Numbered from the stretch's first letter, positions 1 through 9,790 are shown. The stretch: 64,000 bases of DNA from Lelliottia nimipressuralis (GCF_004402045.1 NZ_SOMG01000011.1:1-64000), one strand, 5' to 3'. Numbers and translations are program-made. Notes: generated by a model from the sequence alone, not told the origin.

Positions 1-60
1 AACCCGGCGGGGTATCCGGGGGCGTATTGCCCCAAATAAAAAACCTTTGTGTCGTCTGTT

Positions 61-127
61 CGCCGGGTGGGGTTCCGCTTACCCGGCCTAAAAAAACCGT
101 AGGCGGGTAAGCGAAGCGCCACCCGAC
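61..127. repeat. REP/BIME-like palindromic repeat
   Basis: Imperfect inverted repeat with arms of about 28 bases around an A-rich centre. The left arm starts CGCCGGGTGG and contains GCTTACCCGGCCTA; the right arm contains TAGGCGGGTAAGCGAAGCGCC. A clearly related copy lies at 7204-7271 after pepB. Extragenic position, GC-rich arms and more than one copy fit enterobacterial REP-type elements. It lies upstream of the iscR operators, so it probably belongs to the end of the neighbouring upstream gene. Confidence 0.7.
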
Positions 128-149
128 AAAAAACGGCACAGAAGGTTAA

Positions 150-199
150 ATACCTGACTAAAACAGTCAAGTAAATAGTTGACCATTTTAGTCAGGAAT
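150..199 (+). promoter_or_regulatory. Tandem type 1 IscR operators and isc promoter
   Basis: Two adjacent 25-bp sites fit the type 1 IscR motif of E. coli (ATASYYGACT, AT-rich centre, AGTC half). Site A is 150-174 and site B 175-199, touching end to end. Site B overlaps a promoter: -35 TTGACC at 179-184, 17-bp spacer, -10 CAGACT at 202-207, start near 214-216. As in E. coli, [2Fe-2S]-IscR bound here would block RNA polymerase, giving feedback repression of the operon. Confidence 0.85.
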
Positions 200-280
200 G
201 TCAGACTTGGCCCTGCTATGCAATACCCCATTTTACTATAAAAAACCCCGGGCAGGGGCGAGTTTGAGGTTAAGTAAGAC

Positions 281-772
281 ATGAGACTGACATCTAAAGG
301 GCGTTATGCCGTGACCGCGATGCTGGACGTTGCGCTCAACTCCGAAGCGGGCCCGGTTCCGTTGGCTGATATTTCTGAACGACAAGGGATCTCCCTCTCT
401 TATCTGGAACAGCTGTTCTCCAGACTGCGTAAAAATGGACTGGTTTCCAGTGTTCGTGGCCCAGGCGGCGGTTATCTGCTGGGTAAAGACGCGGGCAGTA
501 TTGCAGTTGGTGAAGTCATTAGCGCAGTTGACGAATCCGTTGACGCGACCCGTTGCCAGGGTAAAGGCGGCTGCCAGGGCGGCGATAAATGCCTGACCCA
601 CGCGCTGTGGCGCGATCTGAGTGACCGTCTGACCGGCTTCCTGAACAACATCACCCTGGGTGAACTGGTCAATAACCAGGAAGTTCTGGATGTCTCTGGT
701 CGTCAGCACAGTCAGGATTCCCAACGCAGCACCCGCGCGCAGGACGCTATCGACGTCAAACTGCGCGCGTAA
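281..772 (+). CDS. iscR: Iron-sulfur cluster-sensing regulator IscR
   Basis: Rrf2-family transcription factor of 163 residues. It binds a [2Fe-2S] cluster and represses the isc operon when cluster supply is sufficient; the apo form regulates other promoters. An N-terminal winged helix spans about residues 1-80. The cluster ligands Cys92, Cys98, Cys104 and His107 are all present. It is the first gene of the isc operon, 80 nt downstream of its own tandem operators, so it autoregulates. Near-identity to the E. coli protein makes the call very secure. Confidence 0.98.
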   Translation: MRLTSKGRYAVTAMLDVALNSEAGPVPLADISERQGISLSYLEQLFSRLRKNGLVSSVRGPGGGYLLGKDAGSIAVGEVISAVDESVDATRCQGKGGCQGGDKCLTHALWRDLSDRLTGFLNNITLGELVNNQEVLDVSGRQHSQDSQRSTRAQDAIDVKLRA

Positions 773-800
773 TAAAAAGATAAGTATTTCAGAATCAGGC

Positions 801-818
801 CGGGGCGGTCACGCCCCG
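801..818 (+). promoter_or_regulatory. iscR-iscS intergenic hairpin
   Basis: The 117-nt gap between iscR and iscS contains a GC hairpin: CGGGGC at 801-806, a 6-nt loop, GCCCCG at 813-818. In E. coli this gap is where the small RNA RyhB pairs near the iscS ribosome site, and a structured iscR 3' end survives the resulting degradation. The hairpin could serve the same role here. Position and structure are seen; function is by analogy. Confidence 0.5.
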
Positions 819-889
819 TGTACTCGGTCGTACATCCAGCCGGTTGCCTGATTCCTTGCATTGAAGCGATGTACGGAGTTTAAAGAGCA

Positions 890-2104
890 ATGAAATTACC
901 GATTTATCTCGATTACTCCGCAACCACGCCGGTGGACCCGCGTGTTGCCGAGAAAATGATGCAGTGTCTGACCCTGGACGGAAACTTTGGTAACCCAGCT
1001 TCCCGTTCACACCGTTTTGGCTGGCATGCTGAAGAGGCGGTCGATATCGCCCGTAATCAGATTGCTGACCTGGTGGGTGCCGACCCGCGTGAGATTGTTT
1101 TCACCTCCGGTGCGACCGAATCCGACAACCTGGCGATCAAAGGTGCAGCCAACTTTTATCAGAAAAAAGGCAAGCACATCATCACCAGCAAAACCGAACA
1201 CAAAGCCGTGCTGGACACTTGCCGTCAGCTGGAGCGTGAAGGGTACGAAGTGACCTATCTCGCGCCACAGAGCAACGGTATTATTGACCTGAAAGAGCTC
1301 GAAGCGGCCATGCGTGATGACACCATTCTGGTTTCCATCATGCACGTCAACAACGAAATCGGCGTGGTACAAGACATCGCGACTATCGGCGAAATGTGCC
1401 GCGCGCGCGGTATCATCTACCACGTTGACGCGACCCAGAGCGTGGGCAAACTGCCTATCGACCTTAGCCAGCTGAAAGTGGACCTGATGTCCTTCTCCGG
1501 CCACAAAATTTATGGCCCAAAAGGTATCGGCGCGCTGTACGTTCGTCGTAAACCGCGTATCCGCATCGAAGCACAGATGCACGGCGGCGGTCACGAGCGC
1601 GGCATGCGTTCCGGTACGCTGCCTGTTCACCAGATTGTGGGCATGGGCGAAGCTTACCGCATTGCAAAAGAAGAGATGGAAACCGAGATGGCACGCCTGC
1701 GCACGCTGCGTAACCGTCTGTGGGATGGCGTGAAAGATATGGAAGAAGTGTATCTGAACGGCGATCTCGAGCAGGGCGCTCCGAACATCCTCAACGTGAG
1801 CTTCAACTATGTTGAAGGCGAATCGCTGATCATGGCCCTGAAAGACCTGGCCGTTTCTTCCGGTTCCGCCTGTACGTCTGCAAGTCTTGAGCCATCCTAC
1901 GTGCTGCGCGCGCTGGGTATGACTGACGAGCTGGCGCACAGCTCTATCCGTTTCTCTTTAGGTCGTTTCACTACCGAAGAAGAGATTGACTACACCATCA
2001 AGCTGGTTCGTAACTCCATCGGCCGTCTGCGCGACCTTTCTCCACTGTGGGAAATGTTCAAGCAGGGCGTGGATCTGAACAGCATTGAATGGTCACATCA
2101 CTAA
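890..2104 (+). CDS. iscS: Cysteine desulfurase IscS
   Basis: PLP-dependent enzyme of 404 residues that removes sulfur from L-cysteine as a persulfide and passes it to IscU, and in E. coli also to tRNA thiolation and other acceptors. The PLP lysine is Lys206 in [10 protein letters not shown] and the persulfide cysteine is Cys328 in [10 protein letters not shown], both at the E. coli positions. A GGAG Shine-Dalgarno sequence precedes the ATG. It is followed after 24 nt by iscU, its scaffold partner. Length equals the usual 404. Confidence 0.98.
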   Translation: MKLPIYLDYSATTPVDPRVAEKMMQCLTLDGNFGNPASRSHRFGWHAEEAVDIARNQIADLVGADPREIVFTSGATESDNLAIKGAANFYQKKGKHIITSKTEHKAVLDTCRQLEREGYEVTYLAPQSNGIIDLKELEAAMRDDTILVSIMHVNNEIGVVQDIATIGEMCRARGIIYHVDATQSVGKLPIDLSQLKVDLMSFSGHKIYGPKGIGALYVRRKPRIRIEAQMHGGGHERGMRSGTLPVHQIVGMGEAYRIAKEEMETEMARLRTLRNRLWDGVKDMEEVYLNGDLEQGAPNILNVSFNYVEGESLIMALKDLAVSSGSACTSASLEPSYVLRALGMTDELAHSSIRFSLGRFTTEEEIDYTIKLVRNSIGRLRDLSPLWEMFKQGVDLNSIEWSHH

Positions 2105-2128
2105 TCGGTACATAAGGAGAATTCAATC

Positions 2129-2515
2129 ATGGCATACAGCGAAAAAGTCATCGATCATTACGAGAACCCGCGCAACGTCGGCTCTTTTGACAACAGCGAT
2201 GAATCTGTCGGTAGCGGCATGGTCGGTGCACCGGCGTGTGGCGACGTGATGAAGTTGCAGATTAAAGTCAACAATGAAGGTATCATTGAAGACGCGCGCT
2301 TCAAGACCTACGGCTGCGGTTCTGCTATTGCTTCCAGCTCCCTGGTCACCGAATGGGTGAAGGGCAAGTCTCTGGACGAAGCACAGGCAATCAAGAACAC
2401 GGATATTGCTGAAGAACTCGAACTGCCGCCGGTGAAAATTCACTGCTCTATTCTGGCAGAAGACGCGATCAAAGCCGCCATTGCGGATTACAAAAGCAAA
2501 CGTGAAGCAAAATAA
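2129..2515 (+). CDS. iscU: Iron-sulfur cluster scaffold IscU
   Basis: Scaffold protein of 128 residues on which IscS-derived sulfur and iron are assembled into [2Fe-2S] clusters. The conserved Cys37, Cys63 and Cys106 are present, as is the LPPVK segment (residues 99-103) recognised by the HscA chaperone. A strong AAGGAG site precedes the start. It lies between iscS and iscA in the standard operon order. Confidence 0.98.
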   Translation: MAYSEKVIDHYENPRNVGSFDNSDESVGSGMVGAPACGDVMKLQIKVNNEGIIEDARFKTYGCGSAIASSSLVTEWVKGKSLDEAQAIKNTDIAEELELPPVKIHCSILAEDAIKAAIADYKSKREAK

Positions 2516-2528
2516 TTGAGGTTTGAGT

Positions 2529-2852
2529 ATGTCGATTACCCTTAGCGACAGCGCTGCCGCGCGAGTAAGCTCTTTTCTGGCGAACCGTGGTAAAGGCTTT
2601 GGCCTGCGACTGGGCGTACGTACCTCCGGCTGTTCTGGTATGGCTTACGTACTGGAGTTTGTTGATGAACCGGCGTCTGACGACACCGTGTTTGAAGACA
2701 AGGGCGTGAAGGTGGTGGTCGATGGCAAAAGCCTGCAATTCCTCAACGGCACTCAGCTGGACTTCGTAAAAGAAGGCCTGAACGAAGGGTTCAAATTCAC
2801 GAACCCGAACGTCAAAGACGAGTGTGGTTGCGGCGAAAGCTTCCACGTTTAA
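2529..2852 (+). CDS. iscA: A-type iron-sulfur carrier IscA
   Basis: A-type carrier of 107 residues that takes clusters or iron from the IscU machinery to target apoproteins. The three conserved cysteines are Cys35 in TSGCSG and Cys99/Cys101 near the C-terminus (ECGCGESF). The ATG at 2529 gives the family's usual length; an in-frame TTG two codons upstream is not needed. It lies 13 nt after iscU. Confidence 0.97.
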   Translation: MSITLSDSAAARVSSFLANRGKGFGLRLGVRTSGCSGMAYVLEFVDEPASDDTVFEDKGVKVVVDGKSLQFLNGTQLDFVKEGLNEGFKFTNPNVKDECGCGESFHV

Positions 2853-2866
2853 CCGCGCGTCATCCG

Positions 2867-2900
2867 AAACCCCACCGTGGCTTTGCTACGCGTGGGGTTT
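2867..2900 (+). terminator. Hairpin between iscA and hscB, possible attenuator
   Basis: Perfect 9-bp stem AAACCCCAC (2867-2875) with GTGGGGTTT (2892-2900) and a 16-nt loop. The following bases GTTCTAAC are not a U-run, so it looks like a partial attenuator or a processing or stabilising hairpin rather than a full terminator. It would set different levels for iscRSUA and hscBA-fdx-iscX. Confidence 0.55.
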
Positions 2901-2928
2901 GTTCTAACAGGCTACCCCTGAGATTGTT

Positions 2929-3444
2929 ATGGATTACTTCACTCTCTTCGGACTACCCGCTCAATACCCGATTGATCTCCAGACGCTGACGATCCGTTTT
3001 CAGGATTTACAGCGTCAGTATCATCCGGATAAATTCGCCAGTGGCACGCAGTCAGAGCAATTGGCTGCGGTCTCGCACTCTGCGACCATCAACCAGGCCT
3101 GGCAGACGCTGCGCCATCCGCTGGCGCGTGCAGAATATCTGCTTTCGCTCCACGGCTTTGATCTCGCGAGCGAGCAGCACACCGTGCGCGACACCGCGTT
3201 TCTGATGGAACAGCTGGAGCTTCGCGAAGAGCTCGATGAGATTGAACAGGCCAAAGACGAAGCGCGTCTGGAAAGTTTTATCATGCGCGTGAAGGGCATG
3301 TTCGATACCCGCCATCAGCAGATGGTGGAGCAACTGAACAACGAGACCTGGGACGTGGCGGCAGATACTGTGCGCAAACTCCGTTTTCTCGATAAACTGC
3401 GAAGCAGTGCTGAACAACTCGAAGAAAAGCTGCTCGATTTTTAA
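2929..3444 (+). CDS. hscB: Fe-S assembly co-chaperone HscB (J-domain)
   Basis: Co-chaperone of 171 residues that delivers IscU to HscA and stimulates its ATPase. The N-terminal J-domain carries the HPD motif at residues 32-34 (YHPDKF). The C-terminal helical part binds IscU. It sits 76 nt after iscA, behind a hairpin, and 14 nt before hscA. Length matches E. coli. Confidence 0.97.
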   Translation: MDYFTLFGLPAQYPIDLQTLTIRFQDLQRQYHPDKFASGTQSEQLAAVSHSATINQAWQTLRHPLARAEYLLSLHGFDLASEQHTVRDTAFLMEQLELREELDEIEQAKDEARLESFIMRVKGMFDTRHQQMVEQLNNETWDVAADTVRKLRFLDKLRSSAEQLEEKLLDF

Positions 3445-3458
3445 TTTCGGAAGCAATT

Positions 3459-5309
3459 ATGGCCTTATTACAAATTAGTGAGCCTGGCTTAAGTGCCGCA
3501 CCGCACCAGCGTCGTCTGGCGGTGGGTATTGATCTGGGCACCACCAATTCCCTCGTGGCGACCGTGCGTAGCGGCCAGGCGGAAACGCTGGCTGACGAGC
3601 AGGGCCGCCATCTGCTGCCTTCCGTGGTCCACTACCAGCAGCAGGGACACGCGGTAGGTTATGACGCCCGCGCAAACGCCGCGCGCGATCCGGCCAACAC
3701 CATCAGCTCCGTGAAGCGCATGATGGGCCGCTCGCTGGCCGATATCCAGACCCGCTATCCGCATCTCCCTTATCAGCTGCAGGCAAGTGAAAACGGCCTG
3801 CCGATGATCGCGACGGCGGCTGGCCTGCTGAACCCGATTCGTGTTTCTGCTGACATCCTCAAAGCGCTGGCAGCGCGCGCAACGGCGACGCTTGGCGGCG
3901 ATCTGGACGGCGTGGTCATAACCGTTCCGGCCTACTTTGACGATGCACAGCGTCAGGGCACTAAAGATGCCGCACGTCTGGCGGGTCTGCACGTGCTGCG
4001 CCTGCTGAACGAACCGACGGCGGCGGCGATTGCCTACGGCCTCGACTCCGGTCAGGAAGGGGTGATTGCGGTCTACGATCTCGGCGGCGGTACCTTTGAT
4101 ATCTCGATCCTGCGCTTAAGCCGCGGGGTGTTTGAAGTGCTGGCGACCGGCGGGGATTCCGCGCTGGGCGGTGATGACTTCGACCATCTGCTGGCGGATT
4201 ACATCCGCGAGCAGGCGGGCATCAGCGATCGCAGCGATGCACGCGTTCAGCGTGAACTGCTGGATGCGGCCATCGATGCCAAAATTGCGCTGAGTGATGC
4301 GCAGACCGTTACCATAAATGTTGCGGGCTGGCAGGGTGACATCACCCGCGACCAGTTCAACGACCTGATCGCTGCTCTGGTAAAACGCACGCTGCTGGCC
4401 TGCCGTCGCGCATTGAAAGATGCCGGCGTTGAGGCCAGCGAGGTGCTGGAAGTGGTCATGGTCGGCGGCTCCACCCGCGTGCCGCTGGTGCGCGAACGCG
4501 TGGGCGAATTCTTTGGCCGCACGCCGCTCACCTCCATCGACCCGGACAAAGTGGTTGCCGTAGGCGCCGCTATCCAGGCCGATATCCTGGTCGGCAACAA
4601 GCCGGACAGCGAAATGCTGCTGCTGGACGTCATTCCGCTGTCGCTGGGGTTAGAAACCATGGGCGGCCTGGTGGAGAAAGTGATCCCGCGTAACACCACC
4701 ATTCCGGTGGCGCGCGCGCAGGAGTTCACCACCTTTAAAGACGGCCAGACCGCGATGTCCATCCACGTGATGCAGGGCGAACGCGAGCTGGTGCAGGACT
4801 GCCGCTCGCTGGCGCGCTTTGCGCTGCGCGGTATTCCGGCGCTGCCTGCGGGCGGGGCGCATATTCGCGTTACCTTCCAGGTGGATGCGGACGGCCTGCT
4901 GAGCGTCACGGCGATGGAAAAATCCACCGGCGTTGAATCGTCCATCCAGGTGAAGCCGTCCTACGGCCTGACCGATGGCGAAATCGCCTCCATGATCCAG
5001 GACTCAATGAGCTACGCCGAGCAGGATGTGAAGGCGCGTATGTTGGCGGAACAGAAAGTGGAAGCCGCACGCGTGCTGGAGAGCCTGAACGGCGCGCTCG
5101 CTGCCGATGCCGGGCTGTTAAGCGCCGCTGAGCGTCAGGTGATTGACGACGCTGCCGCGCGCTTAAGCGCAGTAGCAGAAGGCAATGACGCTGACGCAAT
5201 AGAAGAAGCCATTAAAAACGTTGATAAACAAACCCAGGACTTTGCTGCTCGCCGCATGGACAAATCTGTCCGCGTCGCGCTGAAAGGCCAGTCCGTGGAC
5301 GAGGTTTAA
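3459..5309 (+). CDS. hscA: Hsp70-class Fe-S chaperone HscA
   Basis: Specialised Hsp70 of 616 residues that binds the LPPVK motif of IscU and drives cluster transfer with ATP. The nucleotide-binding domain opens with GIDLGTTNS near residue 23 and contains the phosphate-binding DLGGGTFD motif. The substrate-binding domain begins after about residue 390. The gene is followed directly by fdx with a 1-nt gap, indicating translational coupling. Confidence 0.97.
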   Translation: MALLQISEPGLSAAPHQRRLAVGIDLGTTNSLVATVRSGQAETLADEQGRHLLPSVVHYQQQGHAVGYDARANAARDPANTISSVKRMMGRSLADIQTRYPHLPYQLQASENGLPMIATAAGLLNPIRVSADILKALAARATATLGGDLDGVVITVPAYFDDAQRQGTKDAARLAGLHVLRLLNEPTAAAIAYGLDSGQEGVIAVYDLGGGTFDISILRLSRGVFEVLATGGDSALGGDDFDHLLADYIREQAGISDRSDARVQRELLDAAIDAKIALSDAQTVTINVAGWQGDITRDQFNDLIAALVKRTLLACRRALKDAGVEASEVLEVVMVGGSTRVPLVRERVGEFFGRTPLTSIDPDKVVAVGAAIQADILVGNKPDSEMLLLDVIPLSLGLETMGGLVEKVIPRNTTIPVARAQEFTTFKDGQTAMSIHVMQGERELVQDCRSLARFALRGIPALPAGGAHIRVTFQVDADGLLSVTAMEKSTGVESSIQVKPSYGLTDGEIASMIQDSMSYAEQDVKARMLAEQKVEAARVLESLNGALAADAGLLSAAERQVIDDAAARLSAVAEGNDADAIEEAIKNVDKQTQDFAARRMDKSVRVALKGQSVDEV

Positions 5310-5310
5310 T

Positions 5311-5646
5311 ATGCCAAAGATTGTAATTTTGCCTCATGCGGACCTCTGTCCGGATGGCGCTGTTCTGGAAGCGAAGACCGGTGAGACCATTCTCGATGTT
5401 GCCCTGCGTGCAGGTATCGAAGTGGAACACGCCTGTGAAAAATCCTGTGCCTGCACCACGTGCCACTGCATCGTGCGTGAAGGTTTTGACTCGCTCGCCG
5501 AGAGCACCGAAGACGAAGACGACATGCTGGATAAAGCATGGGGTCTGGAGCCAGACAGCCGCTTGAGCTGCCAGGCCGCGGTGACCGATGAAGATCTGGT
5601 CGTGGAATTCCCACGCTACACCATCAACCACGCACGCGAGCATTAA
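5311..5646 (+). CDS. fdx: [2Fe-2S] ferredoxin of the Isc system
   Basis: Adrenodoxin-type ferredoxin of 111 residues that supplies electrons for cluster assembly. The cluster ligands Cys42, Cys48, Cys51 and Cys87 are at the E. coli positions. The ATG follows the hscA stop by one base, and iscX begins one base after the fdx stop, so the three genes are tightly coupled. Confidence 0.97.
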   Translation: MPKIVILPHADLCPDGAVLEAKTGETILDVALRAGIEVEHACEKSCACTTCHCIVREGFDSLAESTEDEDDMLDKAWGLEPDSRLSCQAAVTDEDLVVEFPRYTINHAREH

Positions 5647-5647
5647 T

Positions 5648-5848
5648 ATGGGACTGAAGTGGACAGACAGCCGCGAAATCGGCGAAGCGCTCTACGACGC
5701 GAACCCGGATCTCGATCCGAAGACCGTACGATTCACCGACATGCACCAGTGGATCTGCGATTTAGAGGATTTCGACGACGATCCAAACGCATCCAATGAA
5801 AAAATTCTGGAGGCGATTCTGTTAGTCTGGTTAGATGAAGCAGAATAA
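5648..5848 (+). CDS. iscX: Fe-S assembly protein IscX
   Basis: Small acidic protein of 66 residues. In E. coli it binds IscS and iron and modulates cluster assembly. The start at 5648 gives [15 protein letters not shown] and the usual length; a longer reading upstream would run inside fdx. The residues Asp, Asp and Glu that form the acidic face are abundant. It is the last gene of the isc operon, followed by a terminator. Confidence 0.95.
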   Translation: MGLKWTDSREIGEALYDANPDLDPKTVRFTDMHQWICDLEDFDDDPNASNEKILEAILLVWLDEAE

Positions 5849-5856
5849 AAAACATA

Positions 5857-5884
5857 ACGGGCTGCCTTCAGGCGGCCCGTTTGC
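5857..5884 (+). terminator. Terminator of the isc operon
   Basis: Stem ACGGGCTGCC (5857-5866), loop TTCA, GGCGGCCCGT (5871-5880), one G-U pair, then a short T run. It lies 8 nt after iscX and ends 25 nt before pepB. The weak U-run suggests some read-through into pepB. Confidence 0.75.
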
Positions 5885-5908
5885 TAGTTGCTAATAAGGA
5901 AAAATAAA

Positions 5909-7195
5909 ATGACCGAAGCGATGAAGATTACGCTCTCGAATCAGCCTGCTGACGCGCGCTGGGGCGAGAAAGCCACCTACAGCATTAACAACGACGGCAT
6001 TACCCTGCACCTGACGGGCAACGATGATTTGGGCCTGATCCAGCGCGCCGCGCGTAAAATTGACGGCCTGGGCATTAAACACGTATCTCTGGAAGGCGAA
6101 GGCTGGGACACCGACCGCAGCTGGGCATTCTGGGCAGGCTACAAAGGCCCTAAAGGCACCCGCAAAATCGAGTGGGCCAACCTTGATGAAGCCGGTCAGA
6201 AAGAGCTGGAAAGCCGTCTGAACATAATCGACTGGGTGCGCGACACCATCAACGCACCGGCGGAAGAGCTGGGGCCGGAACAGCTGGCGCAGCGCGCGGT
6301 TGACCTGCTGTGCGGCGTGGCCGGTGACAAGATGTCCTACCGCATCACCAAAGGTGAAGACCTGCGCGAGCAGAACTATATGGGTATCCACACCGTGGGC
6401 CGCGGTTCTGAGCGTCCTCCTGTATTGCTGGCGCTGGATTACAACCCAACCGGTGATAAAGCAGCGCCGGTATTTGCCTGCCTGGTCGGTAAAGGCATCA
6501 CCTTCGACACCGGCGGCTACAGCCTGAAGCAGAGCGCATTCATGGACTCTATGAAGTCCGACATGGGCGGCGCGGCGACCATTACCGGCGCGCTGGCGTT
6601 CGCTATCACCCGTGGCCTGAACAAGCGCGTGAAGTTGTACCTGTGCTGCGCGGACAACATGGTTAGCGGTAACGCCTTCAAGCTGGGCGATATCATCCGC
6701 TACCGTAACGGCAAAAACGTTGAGGTGATGAACACCGATGCGGAAGGCCGTCTGGTGCTGGCCGATGGCCTGATCGACGCCTCTGCCCAGAAGCCAGAGC
6801 TGATTATCGACATGGCGACCCTGACCGGCGCGGCGAAAACCGCCCTGGGCAACGACTACCATGCGTTGTTCAGCTTTGATGACAAGCTAGCCGCTCGCCT
6901 GCTGGCAAGCGCTGCCGCTGAGAACGAGCCGTTCTGGCGCCTACCGCTGGCCGAGTTCCACCGCAGCCAGCTGCCGTCTAACTTTGCCGAGCTGAACAAC
7001 ACCGCGAGCGCGGCGTACCCGGCGGGGGCAAGCACCGCAGCAGGCTTCCTGTCTCACTTCGTTGAGAACTACCACGAAGGCTGGCTGCACATCGACTGCT
7101 CTGCAACTTACCGTAAAGCGGCGGTTGAGCAGTGGTCCGCGGGCGCGACCGGTCTGGGCGTGCGTACCGTGGCGAACCTGCTGACGGCTGAGTAA
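5909..7195 (+). CDS. pepB: Aminopeptidase B (peptidase B)
   Basis: M17 leucyl-aminopeptidase family enzyme of 428 residues. It removes N-terminal residues from peptides in the cytosol, with preference for acidic residues known in the enteric enzyme. The family signature NTDAEGRL lies near residue 275, and the dimetal ligands in [10 protein letters not shown] and SDMGGAA are seen. The ATG at 5909 follows AAGGAAAA and gives the usual length; an upstream in-frame TTG at 5888 is rejected. It is downstream of the isc terminator, as in other enterics. Confidence 0.96.
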   Translation: MTEAMKITLSNQPADARWGEKATYSINNDGITLHLTGNDDLGLIQRAARKIDGLGIKHVSLEGEGWDTDRSWAFWAGYKGPKGTRKIEWANLDEAGQKELESRLNIIDWVRDTINAPAEELGPEQLAQRAVDLLCGVAGDKMSYRITKGEDLREQNYMGIHTVGRGSERPPVLLALDYNPTGDKAAPVFACLVGKGITFDTGGYSLKQSAFMDSMKSDMGGAATITGALAFAITRGLNKRVKLYLCCADNMVSGNAFKLGDIIRYRNGKNVEVMNTDAEGRLVLADGLIDASAQKPELIIDMATLTGAAKTALGNDYHALFSFDDKLAARLLASAAAENEPFWRLPLAEFHRSQLPSNFAELNNTASAAYPAGASTAAGFLSHFVENYHEGWLHIDCSATYRKAAVEQWSAGATGLGVRTVANLLTAE

Positions 7196-7203
7196 TCTTT
7201 TTT

Positions 7204-7271
7204 GCCGGGTGGCGCTACGCTTACCCGGCCTACAAAATCCGTAGGCCCGGTAAGCGTAGCGCCGCCGGGCA
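7204..7271. repeat. REP/BIME-like palindromic repeat
   Basis: Inverted repeat with arms GCCGGGTGGCGCTACGCTTA and GTAAGCGTAGCGCCGCCGGGC around CTACAAAATCCGTAG. Homologous to the copy at 61-127. It fills the gap between pepB and sseB, ending 19 nt before sseB, and could block read-through or stabilise the pepB mRNA. Confidence 0.75.
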
Positions 7272-7290
7272 AGTGTGAAGTAGCCAAACT

Positions 7291-8067
7291 ATGTCAGAAA
7301 CCAAAAACGAATTAGAAACCCTTCTGGAGCAGGCGGCAACCGAGCCGGCCCACCGTCCGGCATTTTTCCGCACGCTGCTGGAATCCACCGTCTGGGTGCC
7401 GGGCACCGCTGCGGAAGGTGAGCAGGTTGTCGAGGACAGTGCGCTGGATCTCCTGCACTGGGAGAAAGACGACGGCTCTTCGGTGATCCCGTTCTTCACC
7501 TCGCTGGAAGCGCTGCAGAAGGCCGTTGAAGACGAACAGGCGTTCGTGGTGATGCCGGTGCGCACCCTGTTTGAAATGACGCTGGGCCAGACGCTGTTTC
7601 TCAACGCGAAGCTGCCGACCGGAAAAGAGTTCACGCCGCGTGAAATCAGCCATCTGATAGGTGAAGAGGGCAACCCGCTCAGCACCCAGGAGGTGCTGGA
7701 AGGGGGCGAAACGCTGCTGCTGTCTGAAGTGGCTGAACCGCCCGCGCAGATGATCGATTCCCTGACCACGCTTTTCAAAACGCTCAAGCCCGTCAGGCGC
7801 GCGTTCATCTGTTCTATTAAAGAGCGCGCGGACGAACAGGCTGTGCTGCTGATCGGTATTGAAGCCGATGGCGATATCGACGACATCATTCAGGCCGCGG
7901 GAAGCGTGGCTACCGACACGCTGCCGGGCGATGAGCCGATTGATATCTGTCAGGTGAAGAACGGTGAGAAGGGCATCAGCCACTTTATTACCGAGCACAT
8001 CACGCCGTTCTACGAGCGTCGCTGGGGCGGCTTCCTGCGCGATCTCAAAACCAACCGCATTATCTGA
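7291..8067 (+). CDS. sseB: Enhanced serine sensitivity protein SseB
   Basis: Cytosolic protein of 258 residues, the E. coli length. Overexpression in E. coli raises serine sensitivity; the biochemical role is not known. It has an N-terminal SseB domain (about 20-130) and a C-terminal SseB domain (about 145-250). Conserved position next to pepB supports the name. Unrelated to the SPI-2 secretion protein of the same name. It converges on the minus-strand regulator gene at a shared terminator. Confidence 0.9.
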   Translation: MSETKNELETLLEQAATEPAHRPAFFRTLLESTVWVPGTAAEGEQVVEDSALDLLHWEKDDGSSVIPFFTSLEALQKAVEDEQAFVVMPVRTLFEMTLGQTLFLNAKLPTGKEFTPREISHLIGEEGNPLSTQEVLEGGETLLLSEVAEPPAQMIDSLTTLFKTLKPVRRAFICSIKERADEQAVLLIGIEADGDIDDIIQAAGSVATDTLPGDEPIDICQVKNGEKGISHFITEHITPFYERRWGGFLRDLKTNRII

Positions 8068-8073
8068 TTACGG

Positions 8074-8092
8074 CGGGGTGAATATCACCCCG
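8074..8092. terminator. Bidirectional terminator between sseB and the RpiR gene
   Basis: Perfect 8-bp stem CGGGGTGA (8074-8081) and TCACCCCG (8085-8092) with a 3-nt loop between converging genes. It overlaps the 3' end of the minus-strand regulator. No long T run on either side. Confidence 0.6.
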
Positions 8093-8855
8093 TTGCTTCC
8101 AGCAGCAGTAAATCCATCAGCAGCACCAGATTCGACTCAAACGACGTCACTCCCGCAGCTTCGGCGGCGAAGTGTACCGCTTCGTCATAGAGGGCAAAGT
8201 GCACGTCCGCCATCCCCGCCAGCGTATTGGCCGAGGCGCGGGTAAACGCGACGATCGTCATGCCGACGTTTTTGGCAATCCGCGCTTTATCCAGCACCTG
8301 TTCCGTTTCGCCGCTGCGCGAGACGGCAATAAACACCTGGTAGCGGGCGGCGTTGCTGAGGAAAATATTCCGACTATCCCCCGGCCCGGAGATAAACGCC
8401 GTTTTGCCCAGCACCTGCAATTTCTTGGTCAGGTACTCCGCAAACAGATAGGAAAACCCGGCGCCGTAGAGAAAGAAGCTCTCTTTCTGGCGCAGCAGGT
8501 CGGCAAACTGCTGGCGTTTGTCGTGGGTGACCCACTGAAAGGTGTGCTGATAGTTGGCGATAAACTGATTAAAGAGCGCAGGGAGTTCAGGACGCGATTG
8601 CCCCTGAGCGGCAATGTGCGGCGTGTCTGAGAGCAGCTGTTTGCAGTGCCAGATAAACTCGCTAAAACCGCTGAACCCCAGCTTCTGACACAGACGCATA
8701 ATGGTGGCGGTAGAAACGAACGTCGCCTGCGCCAGCTCGCGAACCGTAATATTGCCCACCAGCAGCGGATGCTCCGTGAGATGGGCGAGAACGCGATACT
8801 CCGCGCGGGTCAGGGATGCCCCGCGCGTTAACAGCGTGGCCAGGCGGTTATCCAT
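8085..8855 (-). CDS. RpiR-family regulator of the alpha-glucoside locus
   Basis: Protein of 256 residues with an N-terminal HTH_6 domain (about 1-77, including VRELAQATFVSTATIMRLC) and a C-terminal SIS sugar-phosphate-binding domain (about 110-245, with FFLYGAGFS and VSRSGETE). RpiR proteins sense phosphosugars. Its ATG overlaps the sseA stop by one base (TAATG), so it may be translated from sseA mRNA. The likely target is the PTS operon upstream, as GlvR-like regulators act in related maltose or alpha-glucoside loci. Family is certain; target is inferred. Confidence 0.8.
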   Translation of the reverse strand: MDNRLATLLTRGASLTRAEYRVLAHLTEHPLLVGNITVRELAQATFVSTATIMRLCQKLGFSGFSEFIWHCKQLLSDTPHIAAQGQSRPELPALFNQFIANYQHTFQWVTHDKRQQFADLLRQKESFFLYGAGFSYLFAEYLTKKLQVLGKTAFISGPGDSRNIFLSNAARYQVFIAVSRSGETEQVLDKARIAKNVGMTIVAFTRASANTLAGMADVHFALYDEAVHFAAEAAGVTSFESNLVLLMDLLLLEATG

Positions 8856-9700
8856 TATTTCGCCGGTTCAACCGGCAGGTCGTCACGCGCGCCCCATTCG
8901 CTCCACGCGCCGTCATAGAGTGTGACGTCGTTTACGCCGAGCGTGGCGAGCGCCAGGATCGCCACGCAGGCCGTTACGCCGGAACCGCAGCTGGCAATAA
9001 TCGGACGGTGTAAATCCACGCCCGCACGATCAAAAATAGCGCGCAGCTCGTCAGTGGTTTTCAGTTCCCCCTCAAATACCAAATCGCCCCACGGCACGTT
9101 CAGCGCGCCCGGAATATGTCCGCGCTTGAGCCCCGGACGCGGTTCATCCGCTTGCGCATTGAAGCGTGGTGCTGGGCGAGCATCGACGATTTGGGCCGTT
9201 TTTTCATGGCTCACGACCAGCACGTCGGTCAGGCGTTTCACCACGTGCGCGTCGAACGTGGCATCGAATTCGCCTTCCGGCAGCGTCACGTCGCCCTGCT
9301 GAAGCGGCAGCTCGTCACGCTTCCAGCCTGCGAGGCCGCCGGCCAGAATCGAGACTTTCTCTACGCCGAAGTTTTTCAGCATCCACCACGCGCGCGGCGC
9401 AGAGAAGAGGTTACCTTCGTCATAAACAACGAGGTGTTTGTCTTTGCTGACGCCCAGCTCGCGCATCGCCACGGAAAACGCTTCCGGGCGCGGCAGCATG
9501 TGCGGCAGAGGAGAGGTGTGATCGGAGAGGGCTTCAATATCAAAAAATACCGCGCCAGGCAGATGTCCTGCGCGGTATTCACCGGGAACGTCGCGATGTT
9601 CTTGCCCAGGAGGGGCCATACGCGCGTCAATAATCTGCACTTCCGGATCGTCGCCGTGCTCAATCAGCCAGTCGGCGGCGACAAAATATGAGGTGGACAT
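8855..9700 (-). CDS. sseA: 3-mercaptopyruvate sulfurtransferase SseA
   Basis: Two-rhodanese-domain enzyme of 281 residues that moves sulfur from 3-mercaptopyruvate to thiol acceptors or cyanide. The catalytic Cys238 lies in CGSGVT, the signature loop of mercaptopyruvate rather than thiosulfate enzymes. The ATG at 9700 follows AATGGAGGC and gives the usual length; the longer reading from 9775 runs through a terminator hairpin. Syntenic with E. coli (opposite strand to sseB, before yfhM), but here flanked on both sides by sugar genes. Confidence 0.94.
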   Translation of the reverse strand: MSTSYFVAADWLIEHGDDPEVQIIDARMAPPGQEHRDVPGEYRAGHLPGAVFFDIEALSDHTSPLPHMLPRPEAFSVAMRELGVSKDKHLVVYDEGNLFSAPRAWWMLKNFGVEKVSILAGGLAGWKRDELPLQQGDVTLPEGEFDATFDAHVVKRLTDVLVVSHEKTAQIVDARPAPRFNAQADEPRPGLKRGHIPGALNVPWGDLVFEGELKTTDELRAIFDRAGVDLHRPIIASCGSGVTACVAILALATLGVNDVTLYDGAWSEWGARDDLPVEPAK

Positions 9701-9720
9701 GGGTTGCCTCCATTCTTTTC

Positions 9721-9760
9721 CGTAAAAAAGGATTGTCGGTGTTTTTTCTGACACCGACAA
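9721..9760 (-). terminator. Terminator between the GH4 gene and sseA
   Basis: Read on the minus strand: TTGTCGGTGT (9760-9751), 8-nt loop, ACACCGACAA (9742-9733), then TCCTTTTTT. A classic Rho-independent terminator with a 10-bp stem. It ends the PTS-glucosidase transcript only about 25 nt before sseA. Confidence 0.85.
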
Positions 9761-9790
9761 GCAAACCACGTTCAACTCGCGAGCAGGCCC

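Noticed and set aside
1007-1939. 310-codon minus-strand reading opposite iscS
   Set aside because: Antisense shadow of a well-conserved gene; His/Val/Phe-rich composition typical of such shadows.
9701-9775. N-terminally extended SseA starting at 9775
   Set aside because: The extension is encoded by the terminator hairpin and lacks similarity to SseA; the ATG at 9700 has a GGAGG-like site.
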